Below, in pieces: positions 34,284-43,559 of a stretch of 64,000 nt of DNA. Location: positions 242,284 to 306,283 of the forward strand of contig NZ_NBYX01000008.1 in the NCBI RefSeq assembly GCF_002099195.1, written 5' to 3'. Within the stretch, counting starts at the first letter, position 1. Each line of letters opens with the position of its first letter. Under the pieces are notes generated by a model, which ran no database searches, was not told the origin of the DNA, and was given only the letters and a program-made list of their open reading frames with translations. Source of the stretch: Burkholderia puraquae (GTDB lineage Bacteria; Pseudomonadota; Gammaproteobacteria; Burkholderiales; Burkholderiaceae). Position numbers and translations under genes: made by a program.

Positions 34284-35603
34284 TCAGGCCGGCAGTGGCC
34301 CGGGCGCGGCGTTCGCGGCCTGCTCGGGAATCGGCTTGCGCACCAGCAGCAGATAGGCCATCGCACCGGCGAACGCGATCGCCGCGGCCGTCAGCAGCGC
34401 CGGCACGAACGACCACTTCTGCGCAATGATGCCCGTGAGGATCGGCGCGAGCGCACCGCCGATGAACCCGCCGAAATTCTGGATCGCGCCGAGCGATGCA
34501 ATGCGGCTCGGCGGCGCGGCCGCCGTCGCGAGCGCCCACGAGCAGGCCGACGCCGCGTTCGCGAGAAAGATCACGACCGAAATGCAGGCGAGCGCCACCG
34601 TGTTGCTCTGCACGAGCGCGGCGGGAATCGTGAAGGCGACCATCCCGAGCATCGCCACCACCACCGCATTGCGCCGGCTCACGACCGGCGAGCGGCTGCG
34701 GCGCGTGACCAGATCCGACAGCCAGCCGGCGAGCAGCGAGCCGACGAAGCCGCACAGGAACGGCACCGATGCGGCAAAGCCGGTACGGATCAGGCTCATG
34801 TGCCGCTCCATCGTCAGGTAGCCCGGCAGCCAGGTCAGGTAGACCCAGTTCAGGTACACGGATCCGAAGTAGCCGATCAGCATCCCCCAGGTCGTGCCGT
34901 GCGAGAACAGGCTGCGCCATTCGGCGAACGTCAGTTTCGGTGCCGCGACCGTGCTTTGCGCGTCGGCATCGAGATAGCCGCGCTCGGCCGAAGTCAGTTG
35001 CGCGCGCACCGGATCGCGGTACAGCGCAAACCAGACGACGGCGACGACGAGACCGGCCGCACCCGTCGCGATGAACGCCCAGCGCCAGTCGAACGATGCG
35101 ACGAGAATCGACAGCAGCAACGGCGCAAGCGCGGTGCCGAGCGGCGACGCGGCGTTGAAGATCCCGGTCGGCATACCGCGCGCGCGCAGCGGAAACCAGT
35201 TGCTCACCACCCGCGCGGCCGACGGGAACTGCGGCGCCTCGCCGATGCCGAGCACGATGCGCGCGACGATGAACCAGCCGAACGTCGACACGATCCCGCC
35301 CGCCGCCTGCGCGAACGACCACACGATCAAGCCGATCCCGAGCAGCCGGCGCGGCCCAATGCGGTCGACCAGCCCGCCGACCGGGAACTGGCACAGCGCA
35401 TAGCTCCACGAGAAGGCCGACAGCAGCAGCCCCATCTGCGCGAGCGACAGGCCGAGATCGCCGCGGATCGCCGAGCTTGCGACGGCCAGCGTGCCGCGAT
35501 CGAGGTAGTTGACGATCCCGCTCGCCATCAACAGCGCGAGCGCGATGCGTTGCCCGCGCCGGATACGCGGCGGGGCGGGCGGGACGGTTGAGGTTTCGTT
35601 CAT
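34284..35603 (-). CDS. MFS transporter of the anion:cation symporter (ACS) type
   Basis: A roughly 439-residue 12-helix permease. Signature stretches: MASGIVNYLDRGTLAVASS, then SYALCQFPVGGLVDRIGPRR, the ACS-type ARIVLGIGEAPQFPSAARVV and WFPLRARGMPTGIFNAASPL. The NYLDRGTLAVA and GEAPQFP motifs are typical of uptake systems for hexuronates, glucarate and other sugar acids. Start 35603 has GGAG 9 nt upstream; an ATG at 35618 would be without one. It lies 60 bp after the kinase and 44 bp before the aldolase, indicating one catabolic operon. Confidence 0.9.
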   Translation of the reverse strand: MNETSTVPPAPPRIRRGQRIALALLMASGIVNYLDRGTLAVASSAIRGDLGLSLAQMGLLLSAFSWSYALCQFPVGGLVDRIGPRRLLGIGLIVWSFAQAAGGIVSTFGWFIVARIVLGIGEAPQFPSAARVVSNWFPLRARGMPTGIFNAASPLGTALAPLLLSILVASFDWRWAFIATGAAGLVVAVVWFALYRDPVRAQLTSAERGYLDADAQSTVAAPKLTFAEWRSLFSHGTTWGMLIGYFGSVYLNWVYLTWLPGYLTMERHMSLIRTGFAASVPFLCGFVGSLLAGWLSDLVTRRSRSPVVSRRNAVVVAMLGMVAFTIPAALVQSNTVALACISVVIFLANAASACSWALATAAAPPSRIASLGAIQNFGGFIGGALAPILTGIIAQKWSFVPALLTAAAIAFAGAMAYLLLVRKPIPEQAANAAPGPLPA

Positions 35604-35663
35604 TGCGGTTGTCTCCATGTCACTGGTATCGGCCGGTTCCGGCCTGTCCGTCTCATGCGGAAT

Positions 35664-36590
35664 TCAGGGGGCCATCCGCGCCACTTCGTCGCGCGCCGGG
35701 ATCGAGGTCTGCGCGCCGTAGCGCGTCACGCTGATCGCGGCGGCGCGCTGGCCGAAGCCGATCGCGTCGTCCATCGATGCGCCGCTCGCGCGGGCGGCCG
35801 CGAACCCGCCGACGAACGTGTCGCCGGCCGCGGTCGTATCGACGGCGACCACCGACATCGCACGCAGGCGGCCGTTGCCTGCGCCGCCGCGCCAGCACAC
35901 GCCGCGCGCGCCGAGCGTGACCAGCACGTTGCCGACGCCCTTCGCGCACAGTGCATCGGCAGCGCGCACGGCCGACGCATCGTCGCCGACGGCGATGCCG
36001 GTCAGCGACTCGGCTTCGGTTTCGTTGACGACGAGGTAGTCGACCCGGGCCAGCAGCGCGTCGAACAGCGGCTGCGCGGGCGCGGGATTGAGCAGCACCG
36101 GCGTGTGGTGCGCGGATGCACAGGCAATCGCGCGCGCCACGGTGGCGGCCGGCACTTCGAGCTGGCACACGAGCAGCGCGGCGCCGCCAATCGTTTCGCG
36201 TGCCGCATCGATCCGGTCGGCATCGAGACGCGCATTCGCGCCGGGCACAACGACGATGCTGTTCGCGCCGCCCTCGTCGACCGTGATCGCGGCCACCCCG
36301 GTCGCCGTGCCGCCGATCCGGTCCAGGTGCGTCACGTCGATACCCTCGGCCGCCAGCGCGTCGTGCAGGCGCGCACCGAACGCGTCGTCGCCGACGCAGC
36401 CGATCATCGCGACCGACGCGCCCAGGCGCGCGGCCGCGACCGCCTGGTTCGCCCCCTTGCCGCCGTGAACGGTCTGGAAATCCATGCCGAGCAGCGTCTC
36501 GCCCGGCACCGGCAGGCGCGGCGCACGCGTGACGAGGTCGATGTTCACGCTGCCGACGACGGCGATGCGCGGTGGATAGATGTCGCTCAT
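35664..36590 (-). CDS. PfkB family carbohydrate kinase, ribokinase-like
   Basis: A 308-residue ribokinase-type kinase. PfkB signature 1 is MDFQTVHGGKGANQAVAAAR (about residues 35-54) and signature 2 is VDTTAAGDTFVGGF, with the catalytic base Asp in AAGDTF (about residue 254). N-terminus IAVVGSVNIDLVTRAPRLPV is ribokinase-like. Start 36590 gives a normal N-terminus; the region upstream is AT-rich promoter. First gene of the kinase-MFS-aldolase operon and divergent from the LacI regulator. Confidence 0.9.
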   Translation of the reverse strand: MSDIYPPRIAVVGSVNIDLVTRAPRLPVPGETLLGMDFQTVHGGKGANQAVAAARLGASVAMIGCVGDDAFGARLHDALAAEGIDVTHLDRIGGTATGVAAITVDEGGANSIVVVPGANARLDADRIDAARETIGGAALLVCQLEVPAATVARAIACASAHHTPVLLNPAPAQPLFDALLARVDYLVVNETEAESLTGIAVGDDASAVRAADALCAKGVGNVLVTLGARGVCWRGGAGNGRLRAMSVVAVDTTAAGDTFVGGFAAARASGASMDDAIGFGQRAAAISVTRYGAQTSIPARDEVARMAP

Positions 36591-36831
36591 TTCTGAATGT
36601 AACCGCTTACATTTTCGGCGAACAAAATGGCCGAAATGGCCGTCGTCGATGAAAATTTCACGATATGGATAGAATGTGTGTCTGACATAATACGGAAGCA
36701 CGTCAAGATAGCGCTTACATTCTCACAGGGGAGAGCAGGAATGCAAGCGGTGCCACCACGATTCGAGGGTAAACAATGACGCATTTGACAACGCGCGGCG
36801 CCGTCACCGGCACCACGCCGGGAGACGGTCG
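36591..36831. promoter_or_regulatory. Divergent promoter region with LacI-type operator
   Basis: An AT-rich intergenic region. A near-perfect palindrome, AATGTAA, CCGC, TTACATT (36596-36613), lies 6 bp upstream of the kinase start and is centred on CG like LacI/GalR operators. A second half-site, GCGCTTACATT, occurs at 36711-36721 on the LacI side. Two sites about 115 bp apart would allow looping and autoregulation by the LacI-family protein encoded at 36832. Confidence 0.75.
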
Positions 36832-37917
36832 ATGAGCGCGCCTCCGTCCCGCGCCGGCGCGCCCCGGGCTCGCCGCGGCAGCGGCCGCTCGGTGCTCGGC
36901 GATGTCGCGAAGCTGGCCGGCGTATCGACCGCGACCGTCTCGCGCGTGTACAACGATCCCGGCAAGGTATCGGCCGACGTGCAGCAGCGTGTGCGCGACG
37001 CGGCGCGCGTGCTGAACTGGATTCCGAATGCGGCGGGACGTGCGCTCGCGTCCACGCGCACCCACATCACCGGCGCGATCATTCCGACGCTCGACGACCA
37101 GGTGTTCGCGTCGCAGGTCGCGGGCATGCAGACGGTCATGGCCGAGCACGGCATCACGCTGTTCCTCGGCTGCTCGAACTACGATCCCGCGCAGGCGCTG
37201 GCCCAGGTGCGTGCGATGCTGTCGCGCGGCGTGGAAGCCGTGTCGCTGGTCGGCGAAGCGTATCCGCCGGAACTGTTCGAACTGCTTGCGATGCACCGCG
37301 TGCCGTACGTCGTCACGTATGCGTATCGCGACGACAGCCCGCACTGCTGCATCGGTTTCGACAACCGCGCGGCGTTCGCGCGGCTCACCACCCACCTGCT
37401 CGACCTCGGCCATCGCGATTTCGCGATCATCATGCAGCCGTCGGCCGACAACGACCGCGTGCAGGCCCGCCTGCGCGGCATTCACGATACGCTGGCCGCG
37501 CGCGGGCTCGCGGTGCGCCCCGTCCATCAGCACGAAGGCGCGGCCACGATCGCATTCGGGCGGGCGAGCCTGAGAGCAATCGTCGACAGCGACGCGGCGA
37601 CGCGGCCGACGGCCGTGATCTGCGGCAACGACGCGCTCGCGCTGGGCGCGTTGCTCGAGGCGCAGGCCCTCGGCATCGAGGTGCCCGCGCAGTTGTCGAT
37701 CACCGGGTTCGACGACATCGCGCTCGCGCGCGAGATCCAGCCGCCGCTGACGACGATGTGGGTCGACACGAACGCGATCGGGCGCCAGGCCGCACAGGCG
37801 TTGCTCGACGCGCTCGAGCACGGCGCAACGGGGCCCGGTCATGCCGTGCTGCCGGAGTTGCGCACGCGGGAATCGGCTGCGCCGCCGGCACAGGCGCGCA
37901 CGGCGCGAAAGAAATGA
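36832..37917 (+). CDS. LacI family transcriptional regulator
   Basis: A 361-residue repressor-type protein. The N-terminal HTH is at residues 20-70: SVLGDVAKLAGVSTATVSRV, with the hinge helix in WIPNAAGRALASTRTHITGA. The periplasmic-binding-like domain carries GAIIPTLDDQVFASQVAGMQ, then LTTHLLDLGHRDFAIIM and STGFDD-like ITGFDDIALAREIQPPLTTM. A GGAG ribosome-binding site precedes the ATG. It most likely controls the divergent kinase/MFS/aldolase operon and itself through the operator at 36596-36613. Confidence 0.92.
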   Translation: MSAPPSRAGAPRARRGSGRSVLGDVAKLAGVSTATVSRVYNDPGKVSADVQQRVRDAARVLNWIPNAAGRALASTRTHITGAIIPTLDDQVFASQVAGMQTVMAEHGITLFLGCSNYDPAQALAQVRAMLSRGVEAVSLVGEAYPPELFELLAMHRVPYVVTYAYRDDSPHCCIGFDNRAAFARLTTHLLDLGHRDFAIIMQPSADNDRVQARLRGIHDTLAARGLAVRPVHQHEGAATIAFGRASLRAIVDSDAATRPTAVICGNDALALGALLEAQALGIEVPAQLSITGFDDIALAREIQPPLTTMWVDTNAIGRQAAQALLDALEHGATGPGHAVLPELRTRESAAPPAQARTARKK

Positions 37918-37954
37918 AGACGCGCCGGGCGGCTTCGGCTGCCCGGCCCGCTCG

Positions 37955-39025
37955 TCACTGCATCACGTCGGTTGGCAGCGTCTTGTCGAGATTGTCGTGC
38001 CACGCGAGGATGGTCTTCGGCACGGTTTTCTTCCACGCCGGCACGTTCGTGTAATAGCGCATCCTCACGTTGTTCTGCGCGTCGAACACGAGCAGCCCGA
38101 TCCACAGCTCGTTACCGCGGCGCATCACGATCGCCGCGTTCGTCGTCGCGATGCCGCGCACCCAGTACGACGTCACGCGCGCGTTGAGGCCGTCGAGATC
38201 CTTCTCGTCGGCGCTGTAATTGACGTTGTCGACGAGCGTCTGGTAATCCGCGCCGAGCAACTTGTGCGCGGTCGCGTTCTGCGTCGCGTCGGCAACGACC
38301 TTGAGGCTCAGCAGGTCGGCAGCCGGCCTGGCCTGGAACTGCGACGCGGTCACATACTCGCCGCCGTAGGAGACGCCCGCGCCGGCACCGCAATCGAAAT
38401 CCGCGCCGTGTTGCGCGACACCGATGCGTCCGCCCTTCCGTTCGAAGTCGAGCCGGCACTTGTCCTTGCGGTAAGTGCCGCTGTCGCCGTGCAGCACGAT
38501 GTCGCCGTCGAGCCCGCCCGTATTCGCGCCGTTGTTGCCGCCCAATTCGAAATGCAGGCGCGGCGGTGTGCCGGTGAACGTCAGCACGCCGCCGAACGAC
38601 GGGTTGTCGCTCGTCATGTACCACGTCTGCTGCCAGCGGTCGGCGGCCAGCGGCTTGCCGTTCAGGCTCGCGAGCCGTTCGCGGTAGCGGTCGCCCAGGC
38701 ACTGCGCATCGGCGCCGCACTGGTCGCGCTGCTTGAGCCACTTCAACTGTGCGGCCTTCAGCGCGGCCGTATCGCCGCCTTTCGCGAGTGCCTGCTTCCA
38801 CGCCGCCGCGAGGCCGCCGTCGAGCTTCGACAGCGCGGCGTCCCCGCAGATCGTCTTCTCGGTTGGCGAAGCGGCTTTCGCGCAGTCGAAGCCGGCGGCA
38901 TGCGCGGCGGCCGGCAGCAGCGTCAGCAGCGCAGCAGCCGCGACGGCTCGCAGATGCAGGTGCGATGCACCACGGGCGGGATTCGCGGTTTGCCCGCGCG
39001 CATTCGATCGGTTCTGGATGGTCAT
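37955..39025 (-). CDS. Secreted protein with N-terminal LprI/DUF1311-like domain
   Basis: A 356-residue protein with a signal peptide (VAAAALLTLLPAAAHA, cleavage after AHAAG). The mature N-terminus is a DUF1311 (LprI) module: FDCAKAASPTEKTICGDAAL, SKLDGGLAAAWKQAL and LKWLKQRDQCGADAQCLGDR, with four cysteines spaced as in lysozyme-inhibitor-like members. The remaining 260 residues (for example GGVLTFTGTPPRLHFELGG, and DVMQ at the end) match no family I know. Start 39025 is the only ATG near the signal peptide. Convergent with LacI; a GCCGGGC/GCCCGGC hairpin lies between them at 37924-37947 without a T-run. Confidence 0.8.
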   Translation of the reverse strand: MTIQNRSNARGQTANPARGASHLHLRAVAAAALLTLLPAAAHAAGFDCAKAASPTEKTICGDAALSKLDGGLAAAWKQALAKGGDTAALKAAQLKWLKQRDQCGADAQCLGDRYRERLASLNGKPLAADRWQQTWYMTSDNPSFGGVLTFTGTPPRLHFELGGNNGANTGGLDGDIVLHGDSGTYRKDKCRLDFERKGGRIGVAQHGADFDCGAGAGVSYGGEYVTASQFQARPAADLLSLKVVADATQNATAHKLLGADYQTLVDNVNYSADEKDLDGLNARVTSYWVRGIATTNAAIVMRRGNELWIGLLVFDAQNNVRMRYYTNVPAWKKTVPKTILAWHDNLDKTLPTDVMQ

Positions 39026-39156
39026 CGGCTTGGCTCGTCGCTGGATCGCGCGCCTGTAGAAGCTACCGGCACGCAGCATTCGGGGTAGAAACACCCGGCC
39101 CGGCATGCGGCGCATGCCGTTGCTCGCCGAAGCCTAACCCGAATGCGCTACGCCGA

Positions 39157-40182
39157 TCAATCGACGTTCGATGTCAGCGCAACCGTCGAGGCGGCCACGC
39201 TGCATTGCACGATGCCATTACGCAATGCGGCCTCCCCGGCGGCATCGATGAACCCGATGAACACCATCACCCCCTCTCCTTCGTGCGCCGACAGCCCTTC
39301 GTCTTCCATCGACGAGAAGCGGATGCGCCGCGCGGCGACCTGGCAGACGCGCGTGGCGACCGCGCCGTCCGCATCGGCCACGCGCACGATGCCCTTCGCG
39401 CGCAGGATCGTGCGCGGCAACGCCTTCAGCCACGCACGCAGCCGCGCCTTGTCGAGCACGTCCGGCGCGGCGACGGTGACGCTCGCGAACGCCGGCATCG
39501 CGCTATGTCCGATCGGCCGGTGCGCACGCACGATATCCGGCATGCTGCGGCGATCGGGCACGCCCGCGTCGAACAGCAGCGCGAGCGGAATCTCGCCATG
39601 CCGCGCGGCGACGACAATATCGGTCGGTGCACATGCTCGCACGTCGTCGAGCACCGCATCGCGCTGTGCCGGCGCAACGCAGTCGAGCTTGGTCACGACG
39701 ATCGCGCCCGCACCGTCGAGCTGGCGCTGCGCCATCGCGCCGACGAGCGGATCGGCGAGCGTATCGCGCCACGCAAGCGCATCGGCAACGACGAGCACCG
39801 ACGTCAGCCGGAAGGCACCGTTCAACAGCCCGATCTGCGCGATCTTCGCAGGATCGGCCACGCCGCTCGCTTCGACGAGCAGCAGGTCGGGCCGCACGTC
39901 GCGCGTCGCGACGCGCGTCAGCGCATCGACGAGCGCGCCGCCGATCGTGCAGCAGATGCAGCCGTTGTCGAGTTCGATCATGTCGTCGCCGCGCGCACGC
40001 ACGAGGCGCGCATCGATGTTCACCGCACCGAAATCGTTGACGAGCACCGCGATGCGCCGGCCATGCGGCGCCTGCAGGATCGCGTTGACGAGCGTCGTCT
40101 TGCCCGCGCCGAGATAGCCGCCGATCACCGCGAGGTCGATCGGCCCGAGCGCGAGAGCAGCGGGTGCAACCTGCGTGCTCAT
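39157..40182 (-). CDS. COG0523/CobW family GTP-dependent metallochaperone
   Basis: A 341-residue G3E GTPase. Walker A is GGYLGAGKTTLVNAIL; the metal-binding CxCC motif is in LDNGCICCTIGGALVDAL; Walker B-like residues are LLLVEASGVADP; the guanine-specificity motif is VVTKLD. The C-terminal CobW_C domain ends with the IRFSSMEDEGLSAHEGEG region and GVMVFIGFIDAAGEAALRNG. The family inserts or delivers Zn, Co or Ni. Its start overlaps the stop of the amidohydrolase by 4 bp, so its client may be that metalloenzyme. Confidence 0.92.
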   Translation of the reverse strand: MSTQVAPAALALGPIDLAVIGGYLGAGKTTLVNAILQAPHGRRIAVLVNDFGAVNIDARLVRARGDDMIELDNGCICCTIGGALVDALTRVATRDVRPDLLLVEASGVADPAKIAQIGLLNGAFRLTSVLVVADALAWRDTLADPLVGAMAQRQLDGAGAIVVTKLDCVAPAQRDAVLDDVRACAPTDIVVAARHGEIPLALLFDAGVPDRRSMPDIVRAHRPIGHSAMPAFASVTVAAPDVLDKARLRAWLKALPRTILRAKGIVRVADADGAVATRVCQVAARRIRFSSMEDEGLSAHEGEGVMVFIGFIDAAGEAALRNGIVQCSVAASTVALTSNVD

Positions 40183-41846
40183 CGCGGCGACCGGAACACG
40201 CGGCCGCCGAGCACGGTGCCCCACACCGCGAGTTCCTTCAGGCGGGCGGGCGCACATACCGACGGATCGTCGTCGAGCACCGCGAAATCCGCGAACTTGC
40301 CGATCTCGACGCTGCCGACGAGATGATCCATTCGCAACGTATACGCCGCGCCGAGCGTGATCGCATGCAGCGCATCGTCGACTGCCAGCCGCTCGCCTTC
40401 GCCCAGCACGCGCCCCGACGCCGTCTCGCGCTGCACCGCGCACCATGCGGTAAACAACGGATTCAGCGGCGTGATCGGCGCATCCGAATGCAGCGCGAAC
40501 GGAATGCCGAGCCGCCGCGCGGAGCCGGCCGCATCCATCCGGTTCGCGCGATCGGGGCCGATGGTCTGGCTGTAATGCGCATCGCCCCAGTAGTACAGAT
40601 GGTTCGCGAAGAAGTTCACGCACATCCCGAGCGCGCGAATGCGCTTCAACTGTGCCGCGTCCGCCATCTGGCAATGCTGCAGCGTATGGCGGTGATCGGG
40701 GCGCGGATGGCGCGCGAGCAGCGTCGCCATCGCATCGAGCGCGACGTCGGTCGCTTCGTCGCCGTTGGTATGCACGTGCAGTTGCAGCCCCGCGCGATGG
40801 AACGGCTCAAACACGTCGACGAGCTGTGCCGGCGGAATCAGCCACAGCCCGTTCGGCTGCCCGCCCGCATAACCGGGCCAGCGCACGCGCGCGGTGAAGC
40901 CCTGGATCGAGCCGTCGACGATGAACTTCACGGGCCCGAAATGCAGCTTGTCGGTATTGCGTTCGATCTCCGCGAGCACGCTGTCGGCCGAGCGCGCCGG
41001 ATTGCGCTGCGGCGCGAACGCCGGCACGATCCGCACCGGATAGTCCGGATCGGCGGTGACTTCGTGCAGCGTGCGGTTGCCGTCGGCCGACAGGTCGTTG
41101 ACGAGATCCGTGGCCGTCGTCACGCCCGCGAGCTGCGCGACGCGCCCGAAATTCCAGACCGCGTGCGGTTTCTCGCTCGCGGAAATCGCGAGCTTGCCGC
41201 CGATCGTCTGGTAGACCGGCAGCATCGCCGCGAACTCCTGCAACTCGCCGGTCGGGCGGCCGTCGGCGTCGCGCGTCACGCCGTCGATGTCGGTGTCCTC
41301 GTCGATGCCCCCGCGCGCGAGCATCGCGCCGTTCACGTTCATCAGGTGCACGCTCGCATGCAGGATCGCGATCGGCCGCTGCGCCGACACGCGGTCGAGT
41401 TCGTGCGCGGTCAGCCGCGCGGTGCCGAAGAAGATCGGATCGAAGCCCCACGCGAGCAGCGGCCCGTCGTCGGTCATCGCGCGCTCGGCTTCCGCGAGCC
41501 GTTCGAGCACCGCGTCGAGCGAGCGCAGCCCTGGCCAAAGCGTGCCGTCGGGGCCGCGCCGGTCGTAGTAGCCGACGTACACGGCATCCCACATCGCGCC
41601 TTCCATCAGGTGGCAATGCCCTTCGACAAGCCCCGGCATCAGCACCTTGTCGCGCAGCGTGTCGTCGGGCGTGCACGCGCCGAACCGCGCGTGCCACGTG
41701 GCGGCGTCGGCGGCATCGCCGACCGCGAGGATGCGGCCGTCGCGCACGGCGACGTGCGTGGCCGACGGCTGCGCCGGGTTCATCGTCAGGATGCGGCGCG
41801 CCGTGAACACCGTCACGGGCGCGGCCGGGATTGCGGATGCTGGCAT
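40179..41846 (-). CDS. Metal-dependent amidohydrolase (YtcJ-like, amidohydrolase_3)
   Basis: A 555-residue member of the amidohydrolase superfamily. Metal-ligand motifs: VLMPGLVEGHCHLMEGAMWD (the H-x-H pair, about residues 78-80), LQLHVHTNGDEATDVALDAM, HRHTLQHCQM and PFALHSDAPITPLNPL (the conserved Asp). YtcJ-like proteins hydrolyse amide or formyl groups of diverse substrates; the substrate is unknown. It lies 36 bp downstream of the symporter gene and is translationally coupled to the COG0523 GTPase. Confidence 0.9.
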   Translation of the reverse strand: MPASAIPAAPVTVFTARRILTMNPAQPSATHVAVRDGRILAVGDAADAATWHARFGACTPDDTLRDKVLMPGLVEGHCHLMEGAMWDAVYVGYYDRRGPDGTLWPGLRSLDAVLERLAEAERAMTDDGPLLAWGFDPIFFGTARLTAHELDRVSAQRPIAILHASVHLMNVNGAMLARGGIDEDTDIDGVTRDADGRPTGELQEFAAMLPVYQTIGGKLAISASEKPHAVWNFGRVAQLAGVTTATDLVNDLSADGNRTLHEVTADPDYPVRIVPAFAPQRNPARSADSVLAEIERNTDKLHFGPVKFIVDGSIQGFTARVRWPGYAGGQPNGLWLIPPAQLVDVFEPFHRAGLQLHVHTNGDEATDVALDAMATLLARHPRPDHRHTLQHCQMADAAQLKRIRALGMCVNFFANHLYYWGDAHYSQTIGPDRANRMDAAGSARRLGIPFALHSDAPITPLNPLFTAWCAVQRETASGRVLGEGERLAVDDALHAITLGAAYTLRMDHLVGSVEIGKFADFAVLDDDPSVCAPARLKELAVWGTVLGGRVFRSPR

Positions 41847-41882
41847 GGGATGCGGTTCTCCTTGCGGCGGAACGCCGATGCG

Positions 41883-43277
41883 TCAGGATACGGCGTATTG
41901 CTTCACGGGACGGCCGTGCAGCATCACATGCACGGCCGCGACGACGAGCACGTTGACGACGAGGCACACGAGGCCGAGGTTGATGCCGCCAAAGTCGACG
42001 TGGAACATGTAGAAGATCATCGCGAGCACCTGGCCGCAGATCATCCCGGCCCCGACCGCGACGGGCCGCACCCGGCGCCCCGCGAGCAGGATCAGCACGC
42101 CCGGCAGGAACTGCGTGACGCCGTAGTACGTGGTGTTGATCAGCGTCAGCATCAGGTTCGGCGTGAGCATCGTGGTCGCGATCGACAGCAGCAGGTAGCC
42201 GACGATCACATATTTCGCCGCGCGCTTCTGGCGCGACTCGGGCAGGTTCGGCATCAGGTTGCGCGTGACGATCGGCCCGATCGCGAGACAGATGCCGGCC
42301 AGCACGAGCAGCCCCGACAGCGCGGCGCCGGCCGCGACGAGGCCGATCAGCCAGCCGGGCAGCAGGTGCGTGACGGCGGCGAAGAACGCGTCGTTCGGCG
42401 ACGCGAGCGTCAGCTTCGCGGTGATCGCGTAATACGACGCGATCACGAGGAACGGATACATCAGCATGTACAGCGGCATCACGACCTGCGTGCGCCGGAT
42501 CGCGTTCGGCCCGCGCGCGGTGAAGAAATTCTGCGCGGCGAACGGCATCAGGTAGAAGCCGAGCGACTGGAACAGCATCGTGCTCATCGAGAAGCGCAGC
42601 TGCGATCCGCTCATCGTGTTGCTGACCTGCCGGCTCGCGGCGTCGAACACCGGATGCACGCCGCCGACCTGCCACGCGACGGCCACGCCCGTCACGACGA
42701 TCGCGAGCAGCATCAGGATGTCCTTCAGGATCGCGATATACGCCGACGCACGCACGCCGGAGATCGCGATATAGGTGAACGCGAGCGCCGCGCACACGAG
42801 GATCAGGTACAGCGGCTCGACGTGCCAGCCGAGCCCCTTCAGCGCCGCGACGAGCCCGGTGAACTGCAACTGCCCCCATGGGATCAGGAACAGGATCGAT
42901 GCGCACGCAACGACAAGCTCGAGCCCGCGGCTGCGGTAGTGGCCCTTGAACAGGTCGGGCAGCGTGATCGCGTTGTGGCGCTTGCCGGCCTCCCAGATCT
43001 TCGGGCCGACGAAATAGCCGATCGGGTAGGCGAGCAGGATGTAGCCGAGGAACCACACGCCGTAGGTCGGCCCTTTCGCGTAGATGCCGCCGGGGAAGCC
43101 GACCATCGTGCCGATGCTGTAGATCTCGCCGGCGGTCAGGAAGAACACGAGCGCCGTGCCGAACTGGCGCGACGCGACGAAGAAGTCATGCACGCTCTGC
43201 TGGCCGCGGCCGCGGCCGGACCGGATGGCGAGATAGAGCGACAGCGCGATCAGCGCGGCGAAGACGACCGTGGACAT
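41883..43277 (-). CDS. Sodium:solute symporter (SSS family)
   Basis: A 464-residue permease with about 13 helices. Family marks: DFFVASRQFGTALVFFLTAG, then YSIGTMVGFPGGIYAKGPTY and GYFVGPKIWEAGKRHNAITL. AISGVRASAYIAILKDILML and AAQNFFTARGPNAIRRTQVV follow. Start 43277 has AGAGGT upstream; a GTG two codons earlier is less likely. It follows the small DUF3311 protein, a pair commonly seen together, and precedes the amidohydrolase, so it probably imports the amidohydrolase substrate. Confidence 0.92.
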   Translation of the reverse strand: MSTVVFAALIALSLYLAIRSGRGRGQQSVHDFFVASRQFGTALVFFLTAGEIYSIGTMVGFPGGIYAKGPTYGVWFLGYILLAYPIGYFVGPKIWEAGKRHNAITLPDLFKGHYRSRGLELVVACASILFLIPWGQLQFTGLVAALKGLGWHVEPLYLILVCAALAFTYIAISGVRASAYIAILKDILMLLAIVVTGVAVAWQVGGVHPVFDAASRQVSNTMSGSQLRFSMSTMLFQSLGFYLMPFAAQNFFTARGPNAIRRTQVVMPLYMLMYPFLVIASYYAITAKLTLASPNDAFFAAVTHLLPGWLIGLVAAGAALSGLLVLAGICLAIGPIVTRNLMPNLPESRQKRAAKYVIVGYLLLSIATTMLTPNLMLTLINTTYYGVTQFLPGVLILLAGRRVRPVAVGAGMICGQVLAMIFYMFHVDFGGINLGLVCLVVNVLVVAAVHVMLHGRPVKQYAVS

Positions 43278-43361
43278 GCGCACCTCTGCGAAGGAAAGGA
43301 ATGCGTAGGGTTCGCCGGAAAGCGCGGGCGGCCGGCAGTCCGCAGGAAACGGATGCGTGCG

Positions 43362-43559
43362 CTAGGCGGCGCCGCTCGCGCGGCGGTCGAACAGCATCCA
43401 GCACGCGAACAGGCAGCCGGACGTCAGCACGAACCACGCGAAGATCCACATGAAGATGAACGGCACACCCAGCACGTAGCGATCCTGCGCGGCCGCCCAG
43501 GGCAGCACGCCGATCACGCCGAGATACGGAATACCGATGCCGATCAGGTACCTGAGCAT
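43362..43559 (-). CDS. Small membrane protein DUF3311
   Basis: A 65-residue protein with two hydrophobic helices: MLRYLIGIGIPYLGVIGVLP and FIFMWIFAWFVLTSGCLFAC, as in DUF3311 proteins that accompany SSS-type symporters. First gene of the four-gene operon (DUF3311, symporter, amidohydrolase, COG0523), 84 bp upstream of the symporter. It is likely an accessory subunit of the transporter, by analogy with YhdT/PanF-type pairs. Confidence 0.85.
   Translation of the reverse strand: MLRYLIGIGIPYLGVIGVLPWAAAQDRYVLGVPFIFMWIFAWFVLTSGCLFACWMLFDRRASGAA

Noticed and set aside
37924..37947. GCCGGGC/GCCCGGC hairpin between lacI and the DUF1311 gene
   Set aside because: Possible weak bidirectional terminator but short arms and no T-run; not listed as a terminator.
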